NCBI GenBank assembly: GCA_023213315.1
Contig: JAKCPI010000883.1
Location: 1-64,000, forward strand
Length of the DNA stretch: 64,000 bases
Direction: 5' to 3'
DNA from: Euborellia annulipes
Lineage: Eukaryota; Arthropoda; Insecta; Dermaptera; Anisolabididae
Shown: piece after piece, positions 10,827 through 21,030 of the stretch
Layout of the letters: every line of letters begins with the position of its first letter
Position numbering within the stretch: position 1 is the stretch's first letter
The notes under the pieces: generated by a model
Told to the model about the DNA's origin: nothing
What the model saw: the letters and a program-made list of their open reading frames with translations, nothing else
The model's database searches: none
Program-made: the position numbers and the translations under genes

Positions 10827-10911
10827 AGTTGCCGCAAATAATTCTTTTGTAAATATTGATTTACCGGTATATCAACGATTCCCGAATAGGGTGTCAGTGC
10901 CACTGAAATAA
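10827..10911 (+). CDS. Candidate terminal coding exon
   Basis: After a strong acceptor (T-rich tract, ATTTCATTTACAG) one frame alone is open. One base completes the preceding codon, then 27 codons run to TAA at 10909-10911, including NNSFVNIDLPVYQRF and ending RVSVPLK. The other two frames stop within 27 bases. Its acceptor phase fits the donor phase of both the exon at 647-765 and the microexon at 8928-8948, so the three could form a peptide of about 65 residues with a signal sequence. The residue mix looks protein-like but matches nothing I know. Seeing such a match in one of three frames by chance is quite possible. Confidence 0.3.
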
Positions 10912-11299
10912 GAGAAAGTAAGAACGCAGCAGTAGCCAAGCACCTAGCTCGAGGGGGATTCAGCAGGTGCCCCCCCGCCCCCCTCTCCCTCGGGTTTATT
11001 TTCAAAATTATAAAATTTCTTTGCATATTATACGTATATGAATACAATTTGAATTCTGTCTATTAGTGCGACGTTACACCAACGTTGTTCACTCTTTAAA
11101 TGAATGTCAATAAATTAAAATAATCCTTCATTTTTCATAAATGTTTAGCTCCCTCCCACCCGAAAGAAATCCTGGCCTAGCAGTAGCCTCAAGTGTATAA
11201 GCCTACTACGTCATATAATAGTCATTTGCCGAACCTGGTATTTTGAAAATGTGATTTTTTTCCACTTTGTAATTGGTTAAAAGATAATAATTAAAAGAA
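10912..11299. other. Spacer, C-rich run
   Basis: Contains a C-rich stretch at 10971-10990 and otherwise A+T-rich DNA. No gene seen. Confidence 0.5.
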
Positions 11300-11441
11300 A
11301 TCACAGCACAGAATTTTCTCTTACCTTCTAAATCGAAAGTTGTATACTGTGCTTGCACACCAGATTTTTTTGTGTCGAGATATATTTATTTTCCCATAGC
11401 ACCTTAGTTAACTTGGCCACTTGCATTTAATAATTAAAAAT
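11300..11441 (+). repeat. Decayed R1 hairpin
   Basis: CACAGCACAGAATTTTCTCTTACC ... GTGCTTGCACACCAGA, followed by GTGTCGAGATATATTTA and TTCCCATAGCACC, matches the start of R1. It lies immediately upstream of a full R1 copy in the same orientation. Confidence 0.6.
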
Positions 11442-12480
11442 CTGGTGTGACTGGCGCACAGCACACAACTTTCTCTTACCCTTCGGTAAGAGAAAGTTGT
11501 GCACCGTGCTGGTCACACCAGATTTTTTGTGTCGAGATATATTTAGTTTCCGATAGCACCTTAGTTTCAAACTTGCATTTTAAATGTTGACTGCTTCAAA
11601 TAAACTATGGTTATTTTTCAAAATTTTAATCTCATATTTGGACATTTTATACACAATATAGAATCGTAAATAAATACAAAATTTCATAAGAATTGGAAAA
11701 AAATTTTAAATGCCTAAAAAGTTCTAAAGGGGACCCCCTTTTGAATCGAAATTAACATACAAATCCCTATAGGAAATTAACATTAGGCCTATGCGAAGAT
11801 AAGGTGGAAAGGGAATTTAATAAAAAGAGTAGAGAGAGACGATAATGTTTGCAAGTGAGAGAGAGACATATATGTTTTCTTTGAAACAATTAAAGACACA
11901 AATAAATTTAAAAAAAAATGGGAATTTAAATAATAATTGATTTTTAATCTAATAAAAAGAAAAAGATTTAAATTCCGTTACCATGGCAACCATTTCTATC
12001 TTTCCTATGAAGAACAAGAGTAAAGTGGTCTTCAGAAGATTTCAACGGCAAAATGAGAATATACATTTTAAAGAGCATCTAAAAATAGTTCATTTATGAA
12101 TTTAAAAAAAATCCTTGGAGGGAATTTTGAGAAAATCGAAAAAAACTGAAAAAGTACATCAGTAAAGTACTAGTACTTTTTGGCCGATTTTGTTCAAAAG
12201 CTTATTTTGAGATTCTTCAAAGGTACCTAAGTTAAATATAAAATTTCAATCCGGTAGCTCAACTCCTTCATGCTAAAAAAATCGTTACACACACACAGAC
12301 ACACAGACACACAGACACACAGACACACACACACACACACAGACCAATTTGCGGGACCCACTTTTTTGGACTCAGGGGACCTCAAAACATGTATATCCAT
12401 CAAAATCTCGACATCGAATTTTTGACATGATCGCAATACTTTCTCTCTCTATATATTTCTATATAGGGTAAGAGAAAGTA
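11436..12480 (+). repeat. Family R1, full-length copy
   Basis: A complete member of about 1.04 kb. In order: a near-perfect hairpin (11436-11528) with CTTTCTCTTACC/GGTAAGAGAAAG at its tip; GTGTCGAGATATATTTAG; an A+T-rich body; CCATGGCAACCATTTCT; GTACTAGTACTTTTTGGCC; AGCTCAACTCCTTCATGC; a (CA)n tract (12290-12342); ACTTTTTTGGACTCAGGGGA; ATCTCGACATCGAATTTTTG; and a terminal palindrome CTTTCTCTCTATATA ... GGGTAAGAGAAAGTA. The copy at 53002-54049 is almost the same in sequence, so both are recent. No protein is encoded; frames through the 3' part recur in other copies and are shadows. The superfamily is undetermined. Confidence 0.9.
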
Positions 12481-12519
12481 AAAAAATGTACAAAGTCAAT
12501 TGATTCAAAATTTCCATAG

Positions 12520-12911
12520 GCTCTGTGCATTTTAAATGTTGACTGCTTGAAATAAACTATGGTTATTTTTCAAAATTTTAATCTCATATTTGGATATTTT
12601 ATATTCAATAGAGAATCCTAAATAAATACATTTGAAAAATTATTTTTAAATATGTAAAAAGTTCCAAAATTGAAAAAGTACTTCAGTAAAGTACTAGTGC
12701 TTTTAGGCCAATTTTGTTGAAAAGCTTATTTTAACTGTCCGAGAAGGTACCTAACTTAATATAAAATTTCAACCTCTTAGCTCAATTCCTTCATGCTTTA
12801 AATTGAACACACACACAGACAGACCATGTTGCGAAACTCCACTTTTTTGGACTCAGGGGACATCAAAACATGTATTTCCATCAAAATCTCGACATCGAAT
12901 TTTTGACATGA
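12520..12911 (+). repeat. Family R1, partial copy
   Basis: Begins in the R1 body (AAATGTTGACTGCTTGAAAT), skips a middle block and resumes at AAAGTACTTCAGTAAAGTAC. It ends at GACATCGAATTTTTGACATG without a terminal palindrome. Tandem to the preceding copy, same orientation. Confidence 0.75.
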
Positions 12912-14187
12912 AAGTTTTATTTATTTAAACCAAGACCAACTTCCGGGTCACATCTAGGGCTAAGCTCTTGTCGGCATTTAGATATCTTTTGGGTTGTTTT
13001 GAGTACTTAATTAAAAATACGTTGATACAATAAGTATGTTAATTAGTAATAGTAATGTGTTTTATTAATACCCATATTAGACGGTATATGTACAGACAGT
13101 GCCATTATTAACAGTCACCCTAGAGACGAGTCTACAGTTAGACAAGTAAAACGCTTAGCTGTAAGAAGTGATGTCTCAAAAGAGGCTATTAAACAATTAA
13201 TTAATTTGGCTGTCTAAATTCAAGGCTCGAGTCTTTATGGTGGTGATTAATAGGCCTACTGTACAATGGACAGATCTTTTGTTTTGATTGGTTCAATGTT
13301 TGCACGGATGAATGTGGATATTTATTTGATTAGTTGTTTTTTTATTCTAAATTAATGGATACAAATTTAAATAATCTCACTTGGATTTATTTGCAAATAT
13401 TAAAACAAACCCTAAATAATCTGGACGTTTTAATATATTAATATTATACCAAGTATATATTAGGTATATTAATTTTGAATTAGATTGCCGTTTTTAAATG
13501 AGTGTTTTAAAAAAATAGATAATAATTAAAATGATTGGGTGAGAAGGAAGAAGCAAAAGAAGAGTTTGGGTGTTCCCGAGGGATGCAGGGATTAAAGTGA
13601 ATGAGATTGCGAAGGACATACTAAAAATGGTTATCATAAAAATAAAATATCTGGCCGAGTTATGTGCAAGCCATAAGGAGAATGGTTCCGCCTTTGGTAC
13701 CTGTCCCTTGCAAAAGCAAGCTGCTGATGGAGGGCCGGCGGACAAAAGGGCTGGAGCCATAAACGCCCTGGGGATGATAGAGGGAGTAAAAAGACAGTAT
13801 ATTAACTATAGGTGTGGAGTGTGTTCAAGAAAAATGAGGACATATTGAGGCTGGCAAAAGAAGTAGTTGCTGCCTCTGCGAGCAGCCACAGATAAAGATA
13901 AATTGATACTAATAAAGGGGGAAATAAAATGTTGCTAGCTAGTAGATTACGAAAGGTGTTGGCCACCACTTAAAAGGGAATAGAACTCAGCTTCTATTCA
14001 ACCTTAGGAAAAATATTCGCAAGGCTTCTAACGACACTGACAAATGAAAATCTAAACAGAGCAAAGGTAAAAAATGTCTTGGACACGAAGATTTATTTCT
14101 TGTGTAGAATAACAAAACTTGTGCCATAACTTACTTAAAACAATTAACTTTTTTTTTTTTTATTTCACTTTTTTGTGACTACATGAA
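12912..14187. other. Mixed DNA with one open frame
   Basis: Mostly A+T-rich. At 13490-13930 the composition shifts to purine-rich with higher G. An open frame of 92 codons on the + strand from 13570 to 13848 starts at a GTG rather than ATG. It includes ELCASHKENGSAFG and RCGVCSRKMRTY. I do not recognise it. It may be a decayed element or an exon lacking clear splice sites. Confidence 0.3.
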
Positions 14188-14840
14188 TAAAAATCTGGTG
14201 TGACTGGCGCACAGCACACAACTTTCTCTTACCTTCGGTAATCGAAAGTTGTGTTCTGTGCTTGTCACACCAGATTTTTTGTGTCGACATATATTTAGTT
14301 TCCGCCAATATATTAGAATTTAAGTTGTCAAATTTATAAACATGGGAAAATATTTATATTTTGTTACCGTGGCAACCATTTCTTCTATCTTTCCTATGAA
14401 GTACAAGAGTAAAGTGTGCTTCAAACAATTTTGAGAGCAAAATGAGAATATACATTTGAAAGAGCATCGAAAAAATAATTGATTTTTGAATTTTAATCAA
14501 AATCGTTTGAGCGAATTTTGAGAAAATCGAAAAAAACTAAAAAAGTACATCAGTAGAGTAGTACTCTTTGGCCGATTTTGATTAAAAGCTTATTTTCACA
14601 GTCCAGGAGGGTACAAAACTTATATATAAAATTTCAACCTCGTAGCTCAATTCCTTCATGCTTAAAATTGAACACACACACACACACAGACAGACCATGT
14701 CGCGAAAATCACTTTTTTGGATTCAGGGGACCTCAAAACGTGAAGATCCATCAAAATCTCGACATCGAATTTTTTGACATGAATCCAATACTTTCTCTCA
14801 TATATATATATTACATATATACATATGTAAGAGAAAGTAA
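14188..14840 (+). repeat. Family R1, short form
   Basis: Hairpin 14188-14280 with a slightly mismatched right arm, then GTGTCGACATATATTTAG and GTGGCAACCATTTCT. It continues through the tract around GTACTC and (CA)n at 14671-14688 to ACTTTTTTGGATTCAGGGGA and a terminal palindrome ending GTAAGAGAAAGTA. It lacks the A+T-rich middle block of the 1.04-kb form, giving about 650 bp. Confidence 0.85.
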
Positions 14841-16745
14841 AAATGGAAAAATACATTTTTATTTTATTTTATCTTGATAATTTAAAATTCTAACATTTAA
14901 TAATTGGAATTATTTAAAATAAATTTCCAAGAGCCTAAGAGATCAAGGACTTAATTTCAGCATTTACTTGAGGGGGGAGGGAGTATACAGAGAAAGATAA
15001 TTCCCCCCCCCCCCCTCTTCCATACAACAGAAGGCCAAAACATACAGTAGATTTTTAATAATATTAAAATTATAGGGTTATTATAAATGTTTATTCTATT
15101 AATTCATTAAAAAAAAAAAATTTGGAATAGTAGGCTATTATAATGAGCAGGATTTGCCAACCTTTTCATTAGGGTGTTTCATTTGAAACGAACATTTTTA
15201 CTTTCTCCTACCCTATATAGGAAATATATAGAGAGAGAAAGTATTGCGATCAATTATTTTTCGCGAACTCACAGAAATATTGTTCCAAACATGGAAAAAA
15301 AATTCCCTTTAAGTTTCAGCCCTTAATTTTAATTTTAAGTACTTCCTCTTTCTTGATCGTTGAATTTTTCCCATTTAAATAAGATGTAAATCATTGTTTA
15401 TTTTTTTAGAATTGTTATAGCTCTGTTCGTTTTATGATTTTTCGGATTAGTCGCAATCGGTGGTGTATTAAACATTCTTTCAAATATCCAGTATTGTTTC
15501 TTTTTTTTTTATTTAATTTTAAAGGTATATACTATTTGTGGTCCCAAAATGAAATTGTGCTAGGTCTGATTTTTGGGAAAATTCGAGTACTAGTACTTTA
15601 CTGGTGTACTTTTTTAGTTTTTTCTAGTTTTCTCGAAATTCATTTTATAGATTTTATAATGGTCAAAGCCTAGTGGGCTTGTCTCCTGGCCAATCGCTCC
15701 CTCTCTTTACTCAGGACCCACAGATTTTGAATATATCTCTCTACGAATATTTAAATTTTAATTAATGTGCAATTTTGTAAATTTAATTTTTTATATCAAT
15801 AATTACTTACAATGTATTTAATTTAATAATGTCAACAAGTCCAATAAGTAGAAAAATACTTATTATTTAAATTCTATTATTAAATTACTAATTTTGATTA
15901 TTATTAATTTTATTCAAAATAATAATTTTTAATTGTCACCAGGCTGCCAAGGCTTACGCATTTCCTGGGCAACTCTCTTATATCTCATGATTAAAATTTT
16001 CTTATCAGGCACTGTCTCCTTCAAATCACTAATCTCCAATTAACAGTAGCACTCCAATTCAGTAATGTTGCTATTTCATCAAAGCTCTCCCTGGAATGTT
16101 ATTTCTTATTTTGGTATTTTTATTGATGTTTCCATTGAGGAGCAAGTCTGTCTCGTTACAATTCTTTCAAATTTTAAATATTTTCCTATTTCTTCTATAC
16201 AAATCAAATTGCGCCCCTCGAGTACTCAAGTGTTTTTTTTTCGAATAATAAAAACAATTAATTATCTATAAGCCTAAAATAGATTATTTTTGGCATTTAA
16301 TGTTAGTTATTTTATTTGATCGTTTTTTTGAATTTTCCGTTTCCTTTAATGGCTGATCCTTTTGCTTGAGGTTTTTCTTTATTCAGTCTGCCTTTAAATT
16401 CCTCTATTATAATAACTCAGATGCACTCTAAAAGGAAAGCATACCCTTTTCTCAGTTGGCAATTCTTGACAATAAACTCGAAACGCTCTCGCTCCATTTG
16501 TACTTTCTTTCTCAAGAACCCTGATAACACACATTTATCCAATACTTACTAACCAGATAAAATCGGTTCATTTCAATAGCAATGAAAGTCAGATAAAATG
16601 GAGAGGCGTCCATACGAGTTTCACCTAAGTACGAACAAACAATTTTTTGTTAGTAATTTATGGTAATCTTCGAATAAACACTAGGGACTCGTTAAGGCAC
16701 AAATTGCCTTTTAGAATTCCATTTTATTGTATACCTCGTTTATTC
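14841..16745. other. A+T-rich DNA with solo R1 end
   Basis: A C run lies at 15002-15016 and a solitary R1 terminal palindrome at 15199-15243 (TTTCTCCTACCCTATATAGG ... AGAGAAAGTATT). The open frames at 15434 and 16065 have the composition of the surroundings and no splice context; I do not call them genes. Confidence 0.5.
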
Positions 16746-17475
16746 TAAAAAAATCTGGTGTGACACAGCACACAACTTTCTCTTTCTTTTGCTAATTAAA
16801 TGCTTTTACGAATTTAACTTACTCTTTCAAGGTCACCAACTTTTAGTCTTTGCTTAAGTCACTTCCCGATGAGAAAGTACCGGTATTGGATTCATGTCAA
16901 AAATTCGATGTCGAGATTTTGATGGATATCCCTGTTTTGAGGTCCCCTGAATCCAAAAAAGTGGTTTTCGCGACATGGTCTCTCTGTCTGTGTGTCTGGG
17001 TTCAATTTAAAGCATGAAGGAATTGAGCTAGGAGGTTGAAATTTTATATTTAAGTTAGGCATTCCCCTAAGGCGTGAAAATAAGCTTTTAATCAAAATCG
17101 GCCAAAGAGTACTAGTACTCTACTGATGTACTTTTTTAGTTTTTTTCGATTTTCTCAAAATTCGCTCCAACGATTTTGATTAAAATTCAAAAATCAATTA
17201 TTTTTTTCGATGCTCTTTCAAATGTATATTCTCGTTTTGCTCTCAAAATTGTTTGAAGCACACTTTTCTTTTGTACTTCATTGGAAAGTTAAATGAAATG
17301 GTTGCCATGGTACACAAAATATAAATATTTTCCCATGTTTATAAATTTTACATCTTGAATTCTAATATAACGGCAGAAACTAAATATATCTGGACACAAA
17401 AAATCTGGTGTGACAAGCATAGGACTCAACTTTCGATTACCGAAGGTAAGAGAAAGTTGTGTGCTGTGCGAGATA
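16746..17475 (-). repeat. Family R1, minus-strand copy
   Basis: Read on the minus strand: the hairpin (17398-17470, right part eroded), the CCATGGCAACCATTTC segment, TACTAGTACTCTTTGGCC, (AC)n remnant, CCTCAAAACAGGGATATCC and CATCGAATTTTTGACATGAA. The terminal palindrome is truncated to GAGAAAGTACC near 16880. A 67-codon open frame at 16892-17095 is the same shadow frame seen at 38878 and 44754. Confidence 0.75.
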
Positions 17476-18082
17476 TATTGTGTCAGTTAAAAAGCTTGAG
17501 TGGTCACTGTCTGACCCACAGGTCATAGGTTAGCCATCACTGGCCTAGGATAACAATTACATAATTTATATTTTTTTTGTTTTGTTACAAACATGACACT
17601 TTGTGATCATAGTTTAAATCAATCTTTTGGTGGTATTATCTTATTTTCGGTACAATTTTCTTTGGGAGAGCAGGCAAGTCGTCGATGTTTCATTTTCAAA
17701 ATTTGTCATTATAGTAATAGTTTCTTTATTTATTATATATAAAGTGCTTAATTCTATCCTTCGAGCCTAGGTGAATGGACCAATTTTAATGAAAAAGATT
17801 CAATCAACTGAAGAGATAAAAAAAAAAGAAACTAACACTTGAAGAAATATTTTTTCAATCATGGGAACGCCTGGGGGTTAGACAACCAGTAGCGTAAACG
17901 AATGGAAGGATAAAGGAGAAAAAGGAACTCCTCCCCCATCACTCCCACTTGTGCCCATACAGGTGACTTTATATTTTTCTAATAGGTCAGAGGTAGTAGG
18001 CGGTGCTCTACGTCCTACTCCCTCCCACCAATTGGTTTCCATATTCCTCCCTCTAGAGTATTAAAAGGAGCAGCTAAGCTAT
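17476..18082. other. Spacer with hAT-type end
   Basis: 17508-17541 reads GACCCACAGGTCATAGGTTA then GCCATCACTGG. In reverse this resembles the CAGTGATGGCTAACC termini common among hAT elements. No partner end is visible. The rest is A+T-rich. Confidence 0.4.
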
Positions 18083-18960
18083 ATGGACCCTGTTATGCAA
18101 ATGTGTGTCAAAGGCCAAAAAATTCAAAATTGAGTTAAGCACGGAATATTGTTTCAAATGCTATAATTAATAATATTTTTTATGAAATATGTCCTAAAAA
18201 AATTTATATTTTTTTAAAAGCTTAAAATTATTTTTACAATATTTCAATGCAGGATTTTCATTTTGCAATAATGATTTATGTACCTAACACGTTGTTTTTT
18301 ATGATGTTAACAACCAATAAAAACTTATTTAACCTATATTATATATTGTTTACCTTAAATAAACCAAAATCCTTTTTTTTTGAAAAATGAGAAATGAATT
18401 CGTAGATGTCAAAATTTAATTTTTTGATATTATTCCTGATAATGAAGATGAGGATCAGTGCGATTTCGAAAAGACAACAAAATAAATAATATTAAGCCAA
18501 TTTCATTATAACTTTGATTTACTGTTGCCATGTTCACTTCCATTCAGGAATTAATTGATGAGAAAATTTTGTTATCACTTTGTATTTATTTTAAAATATT
18601 AATACTATTTAAAATTTATTAATGTAATTTTGATAAAAAGTTTCTATGCTACTAGTATTAACTTAAATATAACCATAAAAGAACTTTAATAATATCTTCG
18701 TTTTAATTTTTGAATTATAACCTAAAATTATTTTATTTATTATCAAGAGACTTTGAAGCATTTTTGCAAATATAAATGGACTTAGAGAATTTTGCAAAAA
18801 TAATTTTTTATATTTTATTGTTTTTCTCTAAATTATTCATATTTTTAGAGATAATTTATGAATATCTGCCATAATTACAGTATTTACTTGCACAATTGAC
18901 AAAAAAAAATGATATATAATCTAATCAAATACAAAAAATTTAATAATTTGTGCTAGTAAA
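18083..18960. mobile_element. Longer relative of the MITE at 4689
   Basis: TATGGACCCTGTTATGCA and the next 130 bases (AAAATTGAGTTAAGCACGGA, TGTTTCAAATGCTATAATTA) match the left part of the element at 4689. The matching right part (TTACTTGCACAATTGACAAA) appears only at about 18885. The intervening 650 bp of A+T-rich DNA is absent from the short copy. No intact right terminus is seen. Confidence 0.55.
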
Positions 18961-19039
18961 TAAAATAATTTTCAATAAATACATAATTATAATCAAAACA
19001 TAATGTTATAAATCACGTAAAATTGTACAAAAAATATCT

Positions 19040-19460
19040 CTCTATGAAATTTTTACTTTCTCTTATCTATAGGCCTATATGTATTAAATTAATAGATAAT
19101 TTTAGAACAAAATTAAGACCTTTAACTAGACCTGGAGACCAGCAACACTGCGACCACGGGGGGGGGGGGTTGGAGGCTTTGAATCCCCTCCTTCCCCATG
19201 GGACCCAAGCCATGACTAGATATTTAAGCAGGGGCGTCATTTCAACTTTTTCTTGGGGAAAACAAACCATCTCCACCATTACTTCCTAATCCGACACTCT
19301 TAAAAATGACTCCAAAATAAGAGCCGAAACGTCGACTAAGCCGCAACAAGCAAAGCGACTTAACCGGAGAAAATTCATCTTTACCTACTATCTGTAACAA
19401 TAGTATAGTTTGATGGAGTTCTGACTGTCCCCTTCTTAAAGAGCTTATCAATACATATTA
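19040..19460. mobile_element. Poly(G) MITE fragment and CGAAACGT motif
   Basis: 19150-19228 is an inverted homologue of 3072-3165 (CATGGGACCCAAGCCATGAC). A GAGCCGAAACGTCGAC motif follows at 19320-19335, preceded by GACTCC and a weak GACTC/GAG stem. It resembles the arm motif of the foldback elements but has no inverted partner here. Confidence 0.45.
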
Positions 19461-19874
19461 AGGAAAATAAAGTTCTAGGATGAATGCACAGTCAGAGTAT
19501 TTTTAACTATTTTTTTCACTTCACTATTAACTTTTTCGTTTTTTTATATTATTTTTTTCATTTGACAATAAGGTTTTTTTTTTTTTTTTAAGTGAACTTT
19601 GTCTATGAAAAACTTAAAATTCATCTTCACTAAAAAAAATTTTTTTCCTTAGTTTTAAAAAAATATTTTTTCATCAGGAATGATGTTTTATAAACATGCA
19701 TGGATAGGATTCAGACGATTTTTTCCATCTATAATAAAGGCTCTTCCCATTTTGCGTTATAATGTTTCAATTTGCCCTCGAGACAATATACGTAGTTTCA
19801 GATTCATAACCTTTTTTAAATAGAATTTCAATCTCGGTGGCATGCAATCATTTGCTCCCTGATGTGCCTTGCAG
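19461..19874. other. A+T-rich DNA
   Basis: T and A runs. The final 25 bases (TTGCTCCCTGATGTGCCTTGCAG) look like an acceptor. Confidence 0.5.
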
Positions 19875-19927
19875 TGGATGATAATGCACCCTTTGGCTTT
19901 CTAGAGACGATGTTTGGTAATTTGAGG
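19875..19927 (+). CDS. Candidate 53-nt internal exon
   Basis: Lies between a good acceptor (GATGTGCCTTGCAG) and a donor (GTAAGA at 19928). Only one frame is open: two bases, then 17 codons reading DDNAPFGFLETMFGNLR. The acceptor requires a phase-1 predecessor, so it does not join the 647/8928 pair directly. The product is unrecognised. The following 250 bases (to about 20150) hold a further 46-codon + strand frame starting ATGGATTCCCACTGG. A real gene fragment is possible but unproven. Confidence 0.25.
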
Positions 19928-20396
19928 GTAAGATAACACATTGAGGGAAGAAGAAAAAAGGGAATAAAAAAACTAAGGAAACGGAAACGACCCTGAGGCA
20001 CCATCGTTTAGGGAGATGGATTCCCACTGGAGGCCACTAGACACCGACAAGACATCCAACCAGAATATAAAAGAAATTCACTCGAGATCAAAAAGAGCTC
20101 AATTAGGGATGGATGATATACCTACAAAACCAATTCTAAACTTTTATTCCACATAAAGATATTTATTTATTTCTATAAGGTGAAAAAAATGATAAAAAGA
20201 GGATTGGAGAAAAAGATATAAAAGACTTCTGTCGACCTACTTTATACATCTTCAAGCCAAGTCGATTTAGTAACAAACCATTATCTATTTTATATCTTTT
20301 TTCTTTTGTTGCGCTTTTGAATTCACTTTGATCTTGTGTATGTCTTAACCAAAAACCAGTCTCAGATCGTTTGATTCATTTTTTTCGTTCATATAG

Positions 20397-20796
20397 ATTT
20401 CCGCAAAAGTTCAGAAACGCGACGAGAAATAATACGTACACTCAGGATTTTGCTAAGAGAGTGGGAGTCCGAATTTTAGGTGTAGAAGAGGCGGAAAGCA
20501 AACAAAGAAAGAAAAATCGAATGAATTCTGTCGCTGAGTGCCCAAAGTGAACACTTTCGATAATTGCGGCTCTTTGATTATACTCCGTATTTGGTTTCAA
20601 CAATGCGATTGTTTCCAGGTTATGAATGTTTATTACATGTGTCAAGCTATAAGGACGTCAAACTTGACCTTTGTGAGTGGTATAGAATGGCGGGAAATCC
20701 AAATTGAATTTTGTCCAGATTTGGACGACACACCTTGTATCCGTAATAGATGGTCTAATCACAACAATCAGGAGAATCATGCATCATGAAGAAGAG
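20397..20796 (+). CDS. Candidate exon cluster, unrecognised
   Basis: An acceptor-like site (TTTTTTTCGTTCATATAG) precedes a frame of 50 codons with the segments YTQDFAKRVGVRILGVEEAE and KQRKKNRMNSVAECPK, ending in TGA at about 20550. A second frame overlaps it and continues to a TGA at 20787. Inside it, GCGATTGTTTCCAG at 20618 is another acceptor and GTAAAT at 20797 a donor. Segments include NLTFVSGIEWREIQIEF. No single spliced frame is clearly right. It may be exons of a fast-evolving gene or a decayed element; the sequence is not obviously repeated elsewhere in the window. Confidence 0.2.
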
Positions 20797-20829
20797 GTAA
20801 ATATTGGCTTCGAAATAAATTTTTTAATT

Positions 20830-21020
20830 TTTTTTTTTTATTGATTTATTTAAGGTCTTTTTCGGCATCTGAGGTCATTTAGACTCCGTCCCTATTTATT
20901 TCATTTGATTGGTATCCAATTCAATTGAGATAAATTCTTTGCCTGGGACGGGATGCGAACCCTTGACCTTTGGCACCAGAAGCTGATACTCTATCTCTGA
21001 GCCATAGCTCAAGGGCCAAG
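20830..21020 (-). mobile_element. tRNA-derived SINE (family S1), full copy
   Basis: On the minus strand: head with A-box-like TGGCTCAGAGA and B box GGTTCGCATCC, then a body, then a 3' segment reading CTAAATGACCTCAGATGCCG, AAAAAGACC and T/A-rich tail. Flanked by a 10-bp duplication TTTTTTAATT (20820-20829, 21021-21030), typical of LINE-mobilised insertion. Same family as 56904-57085 and 36907-37068. Confidence 0.85.
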
Positions 21021-21030
21021 TTTTTTAATT

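Noticed and set aside
13570..13848. 92-codon + frame as a gene
   Set aside because: Begins with GTG, no splice context, unrecognised; mentioned only as an open frame within its interval.
16892..17095. 67-codon minus frame resembling frames at 38878 and 44754
   Set aside because: Recurs at the same position in each R1 copy and contains the (CA)n tract; it breaks in others. A repeat shadow, not a gene family.
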